A stretch of DNA of 22,130 nucleotides from Hyphomicrobiales bacterium (lineage in GTDB: Bacteria; Pseudomonadota; Alphaproteobacteria; Rhizobiales; S144-23). A model generated the notes under the pieces. That model was not told the origin of the DNA. It searched no databases and saw nothing but the letters and a program-made list of their open reading frames with translations. The translations under genes and the position numbers were made by a program. The stretch is taken from positions 1-22,130 of the forward strand of contig WGBL01000315.1 of NCBI GenBank assembly GCA_015494375.1, written 5' to 3'. Positions 1-7,486 of this stretch are shown here, in pieces. The number at the start of each line of letters is the position of its first letter. The first letter of the stretch is position 1.

Positions 1-1
1 A

Positions 2-56
2 CAACGTTGTCGCCCCGGAAGAAATGCGGCCACCACTGCTTCCGGCAAGCACGCCG
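2..56. repeat. Direct repeat X, copy 1
   Basis: This matches 878-932 at a fixed offset of 876 bp. The first 24 bases are identical (2-25 against 878-901), the middle is diverged, and ggcaagcacgccg is again identical (44-56 against 920-932). The preserved spacing shows shared descent of the whole block rather than chance. Confidence 0.75.
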
Positions 57-104
57 TCCATCCGCATTTCTATCCGGGGCCCATGAACACCATGCCTCTG
101 CAAG

Positions 105-275
105 GTTCGGGGTTATGGGGCCCCGATAATCCCGCGGATCAAGGAGCGGTGCAAGATGGCACCCGCTGCGGCCGCGGGCTTTCTGGGACGACAACAACCT
201 GCGCCACTCCTCCCTTCTGATTTCTGGCTTCTGGCTTCCGGCTTCTGACCCGCCAGCCGCCGGGTTCGTGACGCC
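105..275. repeat. Direct repeat Y, copy 1
   Basis: This aligns with about 664-856 in the same orientation at roughly 75-80% identity by eye. Shared landmarks in order are gttcggggttatg, aatcccgcgga, agatggcacc, gcggccgcggg, gacgacaac and a tract of ttctgg/cttctg words ending in gccgggnncgtgacg. No transposase or inverted ends are seen. Confidence 0.7.
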
Positions 276-341
276 ACCGACGCGTCCCCAGTATTTTCAC
301 ACGCGCGGTTGCCCCCTCTTCTTCGCGCTCTTTAAGTGTTA

Positions 342-359
342 GTAATGTTATAACATTAC
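342..359. promoter_or_regulatory. 18-bp perfect palindrome, Zur-like operator
   Basis: GTAATGTTATAACATTAC is a perfect 18-bp inverted repeat and stands out as AT-rich in a GC-rich setting. From memory it resembles the boxes bound by the zinc repressor Zur in proteobacteria (ATGTTATAACAT-like core). No gene in the window starts just downstream on either strand, so the target may lie to the left of the window. Assignment to Zur is inference; the palindrome itself is plain. Confidence 0.55.
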
Positions 360-519
360 AACGCGTTGCACCAACTGGACAAGCAAGCTTTTCCTCCCTT
401 TTGGTGCCAGCAAGGCCCAACCAGTCGTCCGGCGCCTGACGGGGCGGGGGTGGTGTCAGTGGCCTCATATTGGCGCTTGCGTTCCTTCTTTTCCAGGATT
501 CGCCTCTTACGATGTGATG

Positions 520-535
520 TAATGTTATAACATAA
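520..535. promoter_or_regulatory. Second copy of the Zur-like palindrome
   Basis: This repeats the core of the 342-359 site: the 12-bp palindrome ATGTTATAACAT at 522-533 is exact, while the outer arms are partly lost. The two cores lie about 177 bp apart. Two copies of a rare AT-rich palindrome this close suggest paired operators for one regulator. Confidence 0.5.
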
Positions 536-663
536 GGCGTGACACAACCTTGTCAGCCGAGACAAAAATGAGTGCGGGATAAATTATCCGCGGCGGCCGG
601 TCGCCGTGACGAAATGACCGCGCCAACACAGAATTTGACACCCTCCCGGATGGCGGCTCTCAC

Positions 664-856
664 GTTCGGGGTTATGAGGCCGCGACAATCCCGCGGAACA
701 AGGGGCGGTGGGAGATGGCACCGGGCGCGGCCGCGGGATTTCGGGGACGACAACGCCCGGCGGCGCCGCGCCCCCTTCTGGTTTCTGGCTTCTGAATTCT
801 GATTTCTGGCTTCAGGTTTCTGGCTTCTGAGCTGCCATCCGCCGGGAGCGTGACGA
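664..856. repeat. Direct repeat Y, copy 2
   Basis: Second copy of the block at 105-275, same orientation. It is slightly longer because the simple ttctgg/cttctg tract is expanded at 775-835. Confidence 0.7.
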
Positions 857-877
857 GGCGGGGGCGGTTCCGGCGCG

Positions 878-932
878 CAACGTTGTCGCCCCGGAAGAAA
901 TATGGCCAACGTCGTTGGCGGCAAGCACGCCG
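878..932. repeat. Direct repeat X, copy 2
   Basis: Second copy of the block at 2-56, same orientation and same internal spacing. It follows repeat Y here but precedes it in the first pair, so the two pairs are not one simple tandem duplication. Confidence 0.75.
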
Positions 933-1018
933 CTGTTGTTGCCAACCCCGCCCCGCAAACGAGCTCCGCCCTCCGCGCTCTTGTTCAGGTTTTCCTTGCA
1001 ACACGAGTGCCGAACCTC

Positions 1019-1651
1019 TCAGGTGCGATTGGCAAGGGTGCTCCAGCCTCCGGGCAAGGTCGGCCAACTCGGTCTCGCCGTCGGGGGCACGATGGCGCCG
1101 GCCGGGGTGTCCCACCCCATGGAGCGGATTGCCACCTTGGGTGTTGCCCGCGTGGCTGTTGTCGGCTCGGGGGCCTGCGAATGCGCCGTGCCGGCATGCG
1201 TGCCGGAAGAGCCGCCGCCAGTCCCGACGCGCGCCCAACCGCCGCCAAGCGCAGGCCAGCTGGGTGCCGCCGTCGCTGCGACGATGGCGCCCGCAGGCGT
1301 GCCCGACGGCTTGGGAGGCGGCGCCATATTGGGGCGCCGGATCGCCTCGGCAGAGGGCCGCAGGGCCGACCAACCCCCGGGCATAGTGCGCCAGGAGGGC
1401 GTATAAGACGTTGCAAGACCGTCAGCCACGGAGGCCGAAGAGGGCGTCTGCGTGGCCCTGGCCGGCGCTCCGAGCGCGCTCGCGGCCTGGCCCGGATCGA
1501 CAAAGAACTCACCTTCCGTTGCGGTTGCTGCCCTCAAAGCCTCGAGGTCGATCCGCGCCGGATCGATCGTGTGGACAACGACATGGTCCTTGCCCGCGCC
1601 ACCGCTACTCTGCACTTCAACGAGAAAAAAGCGGCTTTGTGATTGCGTCAT
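1019..1651 (-). CDS. 210-aa protein with three Trp-rich repeats
   Basis: I do not recognise the family. The first 60 or so residues look like a small folded alpha/beta segment. The rest is Pro/Ala/Gly/Thr-rich and carries the motif SW-x2-[LM]-x-GGW three times, with Trp pairs at 87/94, 132/139 and 196/203, always seven apart. The second and third copies are preceded by TPAGAIV (about 118-124 and 182-188). There is no signal peptide or membrane segment. The ATG follows the nickel-transporter stop by 12 bases and has a GGGAG ribosome site about 9 bases upstream, so it is probably the last gene of the operon. A scaffold or binding-repeat role is possible but unproven. The composition warns that the C-terminal part could be a fortuitous frame. 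Confidence 0.55.
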   Translation of the reverse strand: MTQSQSRFFLVEVQSSGGAGKDHVVVHTIDPARIDLEALRAATATEGEFFVDPGQAASALGAPARATQTPSSASVADGLATSYTPSWRTMPGGWSALRPSAEAIRRPNMAPPPKPSGTPAGAIVAATAAPSWPALGGGWARVGTGGGSSGTHAGTAHSQAPEPTTATRATPKVAIRSMGWDTPAGAIVPPTARPSWPTLPGGWSTLANRT

Positions 1652-1663
1652 GCTCTTTACTCC

Positions 1664-2494
1664 CTACTTTGCGAACCTGACTGTTGTTTTTTCTCCTTGA
1701 TGCGTTTGCTGGCCCGGCGAGGCGGCGGCCTCGTCAGCCGATGAAGCTGCGGGCGGTGCCCATAGGGCGGCGCGTGTCTCGGCTGCGATGGTGGCGCCTA
1801 TGGCAATGGTGACCATGGCGATTGCGACTTGCAAAGCCCTGTGGGCGCCCGTGAGGATGCGGGCGCTCAGTGTGATCGGCACCGCTATGACGGCGCTGAG
1901 CAGCGCCATGCCGACGATCGAGCCGAGGCCGAAGACAAGCACATAGGCGAGCGCCATGAGGGGCGCAGTGGCGCTCGCCGAGGCCGCCAGCACGATGAGG
2001 GCGCCCGAGCCGGCAAGGCCGTGCATGAGCCCAACCCCAAGGGTGCGCCAGGGCGGCCCCTCCCGGTGCGGGTGGGCGTGCTCGTGGGGGTGATGGGCAT
2101 GATGTTTGCTCCCATCATGGGTGCGCGGCTCGCCGGCATGGCTGTGGGCGTGGAGGTGCACCGTGCCGTCGGCATGCCGATGGACGTGGATATGCACCCG
2201 TTCGCGCCAGAGCCGATAGACGAGATGGCCCCCGAGGCCCATGAGCATGAGCCCGACGAGGAACTCGAACAGCGCCTCGAGCCGGGGACCGATGGCGAGC
2301 CCGAGCACGAGGGCCGAGCCCGCGACCGCGAGCAGCATGAGCGTATGGCCCACGCCCCACGCCACGCCGTGGCGGACGATGGGGCGCACGCCCCTGCGCC
2401 GGCTGGCGATGGTCGAGACGGCGGCGAGATGGTCCGCCTCGAGCGCATGCTGAAGGCCGAGCACGAAACCGAGTGCGAGAATTGATAACAGCAT
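1664..2494 (-). CDS. NiCoT/UreH-like nickel permease
   Basis: Predicted integral membrane protein that should bring nickel into the cell for the hydrogenase centre. The first helix holds the H-x4-D-H signature of nickel/cobalt permeases (His16, Asp21, His22 in HALEADH). Several hydrophobic helices follow, with a His-rich hydrophilic loop at about 98-145 between two helix groups and a later HGLAGSGAL segment. At 276 aa it fits the short UreH/NiCoT-like class. The chosen ATG (2494) places the first helix at the N terminus; an in-frame GTG lies two codons earlier, and neither has a strong ribosome site. It lies 71 bases after hypB, and this position plus the His-rich loop argues for nickel rather than cobalt. 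Confidence 0.85.
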   Translation of the reverse strand: MLLSILALGFVLGLQHALEADHLAAVSTIASRRRGVRPIVRHGVAWGVGHTLMLLAVAGSALVLGLAIGPRLEALFEFLVGLMLMGLGGHLVYRLWRERVHIHVHRHADGTVHLHAHSHAGEPRTHDGSKHHAHHPHEHAHPHREGPPWRTLGVGLMHGLAGSGALIVLAASASATAPLMALAYVLVFGLGSIVGMALLSAVIAVPITLSARILTGAHRALQVAIAMVTIAIGATIAAETRAALWAPPAASSADEAAASPGQQTHQGEKTTVRFAK

Positions 2495-2565
2495 AAACAC
2501 AAACGCCGGGCCGTCGTGGAAAGCGTCAACGCGCGGCCCGCCTCCCTTTTTCTCCTCGCACCCCT

Positions 2566-3549
2566 TCAGGCAAAGGCGGCCGCACTCAGATTTGCGCACT
2601 GCGCGCGCAACCAGTCGTACCAGCCCTCGAGCCCCTCGCCGCTCCGGCTCGAGAGCGCAAGGGTCGCGATATCCGGATTGACGCTCCGGGCGTGCGCCAG
2701 ACAGGTGTCCAAGTCGAAATCCACATGGGGCAGAAGGTCGGTCTTTGTCACGATCATGAGGTCGCAGCTGCGGAACATGTGCGGATACTTGATGGGCTTG
2801 TCCTCGCCCTCGGCGACCGAGAGGATGGCGACCCGCGCGCCCTCGCCGAGGTCGAACATGGCCGGGCAAACGAGATTGCCGACATTCTCGATCATGACGA
2901 GCGTGCCCGGCTCGGGCCTGAGCTCGCGCAACGCGGCGCGCACCATGTCGGCCTCAAGATGGCAGCCGGCGCCGGTGTTGATCTGCACCGAGCGGGCGCC
3001 GGCGTTGCGGATGCGCTCGGCATCGCGAGTCGTCGACTGATCGCCCTCGATGACGGCGATGGAAAGCTCGCCGCCGAGGTCGCGGATGGTGCGCTCGAGA
3101 AGCGCCGTCTTGCCTGCGCCGGGCGAGCTTACCAGGTTCACCGCCAACACCTCGCGGCCCGCAAGCCAGGCCCGGTTCTCGGCCGCAAGCCGGTCGTTCT
3201 TCTCGAGGATGGCGGCCTCGAGCGTCACCGTGTGGCCTGGGCCTGAGCCGTGGCCGCGTGCGTGTTCATGGTGCGGCCCGTGATCATGATGGTGATGGTG
3301 AAGGTTGCCGTCATCGTGGCCGTGGTCATGGTGGTGGTGATCGTGACCATGAGGATGCTGGTGGCTATGATCGTCATGATGATGGTGATGGCCGTGCTCA
3401 TGCCCGTGGCCGTGGGGCTGCACAGGCGCGTCGGCGGCCCGGTGTGCGCCGACCCCGCCCGCCGCCGAGCCGACATGGCTGTGGCGGCCCGTCTCCAGAT
3501 TGATCACCACCGCGCCTTCTTCCTCTCCGCAACCGCATGTTCCACACAT
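2566..3549 (-). CDS. hypB: HypB, nickel-chaperone GTPase with long His tract
   Basis: GTPase that stores and delivers nickel with HypA during [NiFe] centre assembly in the cytoplasm. The N terminus has the high-affinity nickel motif (Cys2, Cys5, Cys7 in MCGTCGCG). Residues about 46-106 form a metal-storage tract with about 31 His interspersed with Asp/Gly. The G domain follows: P-loop SSPGAGKT at 141-148, then EGDQSTTRDAERI, the INTGAGCHL metal-site region, IENVGNLVCP and the TKTD base-specificity motif. The 327-aa length is within the range of His-rich HypBs. Its ATG shares one base with the hypA stop (TGATG), implying translational coupling. Confidence 0.97.
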   Translation of the reverse strand: MCGTCGCGEEEGAVVINLETGRHSHVGSAAGGVGAHRAADAPVQPHGHGHEHGHHHHHDDHSHQHPHGHDHHHHDHGHDDGNLHHHHHDHGPHHEHARGHGSGPGHTVTLEAAILEKNDRLAAENRAWLAGREVLAVNLVSSPGAGKTALLERTIRDLGGELSIAVIEGDQSTTRDAERIRNAGARSVQINTGAGCHLEADMVRAALRELRPEPGTLVMIENVGNLVCPAMFDLGEGARVAILSVAEGEDKPIKYPHMFRSCDLMIVTKTDLLPHVDFDLDTCLAHARSVNPDIATLALSSRSGEGLEGWYDWLRAQCANLSAAAFA

Positions 3550-3902
3550 CAGGCCGTCTCCACATTCGTTGCCATGTCGAGTTCCATGTCCTTAATCTTA
3601 AGCTCCTCGCCCGCGATGATGTCGAGCGCGCTCGAGCCGCACGCGCACCGGCCGATGAGCCCTTCGAGCGCAACGTCTTCGCCGCACGCCCGACAGCGCC
3701 CGCGCCCCGGCACGTCGATGATCTCCAATTCGGCGCCCTCGAGCACCGTTCCCCTGGCCACCACGTCGAAGCAGAAGCGGATCGCCTCGGGCACCACGCC
3801 CGAAAGCGCCCCCACTTCGAGCCGCACGCGCCTCACCGCCCGGCCCTCGGCCCGCTCGGCGACGATGGCGACGATGTTGCGTGTGATCGCGAGCTCGTGC
3901 AT
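3549..3902 (-). CDS. hypA: HypA, nickel-insertion metallochaperone
   Basis: Small zinc protein that binds nickel through its N-terminal Met-His-Glu and works with HypB. An upstream in-frame start would add five residues (MKEAA), but the mature family start is MHELAI, and an AAGGA ribosome site lies 8 bases before this ATG, so I begin at 3902 (117 aa). The zinc ligands are C70-x2-C73 and C86-x-C88. The second pair is CAC rather than the usual CxxC, which is odd for the family. It begins 11 bases after the hypE stop and overlaps hypB by one base. Confidence 0.95.
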   Translation of the reverse strand: MHELAITRNIVAIVAERAEGRAVRRVRLEVGALSGVVPEAIRFCFDVVARGTVLEGAELEIIDVPGRGRCRACGEDVALEGLIGRCACGSSALDIIAGEELKIKDMELDMATNVETA

Positions 3903-3913
3903 GGCGGCTTCCT

Positions 3914-5109
3914 TCAACAGATCCGCGGGAGCTGCTCGCCCACCAGCATGTCGACGATGCGCCGCCCGCCGAAGAGCATCTGCATGACGACGCGGCCGCG
4001 GGGCGCCTCGCGCACTTCGCCGATGCGGGCCGCATCGCGGCCCAGGGGATGGGCGCGCATGGCGCCGAGCGCCGCCTCCGCCTCGCCCGCCGGCACGATG
4101 GCGACGAGCTTGCCCTCATTGGCGAGATAGAGCGGATCGAGCCCCAGAATCTCGCAAAAGCCCTTGACCTCCTCGGCGATGGGGGTTGCGGCCTCCTCGA
4201 TCTCGATCCCGACGCCCGAGGCGGTGGCGATTTCGTTGAGCACGGTGGCAAGCCCGCCACGGGTGGCATCGCGCAAGAAGCGGGTGCCGGGCGCGGCCGC
4301 AAGCAGCGCCTCGACGAGACCGTTGAGAGGTGCGCAGTCGCTTTCGATGGGTGTCGAGAGGGCCATGTCGCCGCGGGCGTTGAGGATCGCCGCGCCATGG
4401 TCGCCGAGCCGGCCGTTGACGAGCACCACGTCGCCGGGCCGCGCGCGATCGGCGCCAAGGGTGCGCTCCCGCGCAATGACCCCGACGCCCGCGGTATTGA
4501 CGAAGAGCTTGTCGCAGGCCCCCTTGTGGACGACCTTGGTGTCGCCCGTGACGATCGCCACCCCGGCTTCACGCGCCGCCTCGGCCATGGAGGCGGCGAT
4601 GGTGCGCAGGGTCTCGATGGCGAGCCCCTCCTCGATGATGACCGCACAGGTGAGCCAGAGCGGCCGAGCGCCCCCCATGGCGAGGTCGTTCACCGTGCCG
4701 CAGACCGCGAGCTTGCCAATATCGCCGCCGGGAAAGGTGATCGGGTCGACGACAAAAGAATCGGTGGTGAGCGCGAGCCGGTCGCCCGCGGCCGTGAGCG
4801 TGTCAAGCGGCATGCGCGCCTGGTCGTCGAGGGGGGCGAGCAGGTCATTGTCGAAGGCGCCGACGAAGACGTCGTCGATGAGGTCACGCATGGCCTTGCC
4901 GCCGCTGCCATGGGCGAGTGTTACGACCGAGCCCGCGAGCTTCTTGCGCGGCTTGGCGGCAGGCGCCTCGGGCCGGTGTTCGCGATCGCGCTCGTGTTCG
5001 CACCCGCGCTGCAGCTCGCGCGCGCTCTCGGTCTTGTGCGCATTCTGGTGCTCGTGCCCGTGCTCGGCGCATTGCCTCTCGGGGCCGGATTTCGCGCTGG
5101 CGATGGCCA

Positions 5110-5113
<4 letters not shown>
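3914..5113 (-). CDS. hypE: HypE, thiocarboxamide dehydratase for cyanide ligand synthesis
   Basis: Takes the carbamoyl group from HypF on its C-terminal cysteine and dehydrates it with ATP to a thiocyanate that supplies the iron cyanide ligands. The protein ends in the diagnostic PRIC, with Cys399 last. The conserved AHGSGGKA motif starts near residue 67, followed by AIR-synthase-like ATP-binding segments. The start ATG overlaps the hypD stop as ATGA and has a GGAGGGGG ribosome site. This gives an unusual N-terminal extension of about 60 residues, rich in His, Glu and Arg, including two Cys, absent from typical HypE (about 330-350 aa). A later start would remove it, but no better-placed one is apparent. 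Confidence 0.95.
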
Positions 5114-6239
<1,126 letters not shown>

Positions 6240-6243
<4 letters not shown>

Positions 6244-6300
6244 TGTCCGGCTCCCTCGGCTCCTTGTTTCATCGCCCGCCTCCGCGTGTCATTGTCCGGC
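6240..6300. repeat. 12-bp direct repeat bracketing the isomerase-hypD gap
   Basis: TCATTGTCCGGC occurs at 6240-6251 and 6289-6300. One copy covers the hypD start, the other the stop of the upstream gene. The segment between may be a small duplication; no function is evident. Confidence 0.6.
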
Positions 6301-7107
6301 ACCGCGTGCGTGGTCCTCGGCGCGTGCGTCCCCGCTGCCGGCCCCCTGCGCCTTGAGGCCGCCGCGGTCATCGGCGAGCAGCGTGTGCACGAGGTCCCAG
6401 AGGATGTGGTAGATGGTGACGTGACATTCCTGGATGCGGTGAATGCTGTCAGTGGGTACCACCAGGCAGTGATCGAGCCCCGCCCTGGCCATGGCGCCGC
6501 CGTCCATGCCGGCAAGGCCGATGGTGACAAGCCCCATCTCGCGCGCCTTGGCAAAGGCCGCAATCAGATTGTCGGAGTTGCCACTGGTCGAAAGGCCGAT
6601 GAGACCGTCGCCCGCGCGCCCGAGTGCGATGATCTGGCGCAGAAAGACATGGCCATAGCCGACATCGTTGGCGACCGCGGTGATCATGGTGCGGTCGGCG
6701 GTGAGGTCGATGGCGGTGAGCGCGGGCCGGCCGGCGGTGACCGGATGGAGGAACTCCACCGCCACATGGGCGGCATCGCAGCTCGAGCCGCCATTGCCCA
6801 TGGCAAAGAGCCGCCCGCCCCGGCGATAGACATCGGCAATGGCCCGCGCGGCCGCCACCACACCCTTGGCATTCTCGGCAAAGAAGTGGCGCATGACATC
6901 CTCGTGGTCGGCCGCCTTGCGCTTGACAGAGACAAGAAGCGCTTCATCGAGCGCGCCCGCTTCCTGGCTGCGGCCGTGAAGGAATGGATAGAGCGATTGC
7001 AGTGTCTCGCGCGCTTCTTCTGCGCTGCCGGGCGCGTCTCGGCTGCTGCTCGGCACCACTTGGCTGACGCCCGCGCCCGCGCCCTTCGTCTCGTCCTGGC
7101 CAGACAT
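6289..7107 (-). CDS. GmhA-like SIS-domain sugar-phosphate isomerase
   Basis: Single SIS (sugar isomerase) domain protein most like sedoheptulose-7-phosphate isomerase GmhA. Visible motifs are MGNGGSSCDAAHVAVEF, LTADRTMITAVANDVGYG, the phosphate-binding LSTSGNSDN and the C-terminal RIQECH...HILWDLVH helix, in the family order. The GmhA-like core is about 190 residues. This 272-aa form adds about 75 N-terminal residues, partly low complexity, and a short charged tail. The ATG at 7107 follows a GGGAG site; a GTG one codon earlier is equally possible. Its place between hypC and hypD suggests a hydrogenase-linked job, but the substrate is unknown and it could be an ordinary isomerase. Confidence 0.88.
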   Translation of the reverse strand: MSGQDETKGAGAGVSQVVPSSSRDAPGSAEEARETLQSLYPFLHGRSQEAGALDEALLVSVKRKAADHEDVMRHFFAENAKGVVAAARAIADVYRRGGRLFAMGNGGSSCDAAHVAVEFLHPVTAGRPALTAIDLTADRTMITAVANDVGYGHVFLRQIIALGRAGDGLIGLSTSGNSDNLIAAFAKAREMGLVTIGLAGMDGGAMARAGLDHCLVVPTDSIHRIQECHVTIYHILWDLVHTLLADDRGGLKAQGAGSGDARAEDHARGAGQ

Positions 7108-7183
7108 CACGATTGTCTCCCTGCCTCCTCCTGCGCTGTCCTCGCTTCGTGCTTGGCGCTCTCCCAAGGGCTGTGCACGAGGC

Positions 7184-7483
7184 CTAAGGCGTGCCCGCGC
7201 CGGGGCTTGCTGCCGAGGCGCGCATGGCGGCGATCTCCTCCTGCACCTCGCCGAGCTGCTCGAGGATGGCGAGCGTCTCCGCCGCCTGTTGGGCGTCGAT
7301 GCGGCTCATGGCGAAGCCGACATGAACGAGCACCCAGTCGCCGACACAGGCCTCGAGCGGGTGCGCCTCATCGACCACACAGGCGAGGTTGATCTCGCGC
7401 TTGACACCGGCGACGTCGACAAGGCCGAGCTTGCGTTGTGGGTCGGTGATCTCGACCACTTGACCGGGGATGCCGAGACACAT
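7184..7483 (-). CDS. hypC: HypC, hydrogenase maturation chaperone
   Basis: Small chaperone that binds iron through Cys2 and shuttles the Fe(CN)2CO unit between HypD and the large-subunit precursor. The N terminus MCLGIPGQVVEI is diagnostic and the VHVGFAMSRID segment is typical. At 99 aa it is slightly long owing to a Ser/Ala/Gly-rich tail. A clean GGAGG lies 7 bases before the ATG, inside the last codons of hypF, with three bases between the hypF stop and this start. No second HypC/HybG is present, so it should serve the hydrogenase in this operon. Confidence 0.97.
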   Translation of the reverse strand: MCLGIPGQVVEITDPQRKLGLVDVAGVKREINLACVVDEAHPLEACVGDWVLVHVGFAMSRIDAQQAAETLAILEQLGEVQEEIAAMRASAASPGAGTP

Positions 7484-7486
7484 GGT

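Larger units (their letters stand above)
1..1018. other. Gene-poor 1-kb region downstream of the operon
   Basis: I see no credible gene here. Open frames exist on both strands, but they overlap one another, have no recognisable domains, and mostly translate simple repeats such as the agaagcc-type tracts near 216-250 and 775-835. The stretch holds two diverged direct-repeat pairs (2-56 with 878-932; 105-275 with 664-856) and two AT-rich palindromes (342-359 and 520-535). A minus-strand frame starting near 70 stays open to the left edge and could be the start of an outside gene, but nothing in it is recognisable. No clear intrinsic terminator is visible after the last operon gene. Confidence 0.6.

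Noticed and set aside
672..1373. Long open frames on both strands (for example 672-1373 minus, 850-1386 plus, 902-1642 plus)
   Set aside because: High-GC shadow frames with Arg/Pro/Ala-rich, repeat-derived translations, no domains and no convincing ribosome sites; they overlap each other and the 1019-1651 gene.
3250..3987. Plus-strand frames across the HypB His tract (Met/Val-rich)
   Set aside because: They are the antisense of His codons (CAT/CAC giving ATG/GTG) and not independent genes.
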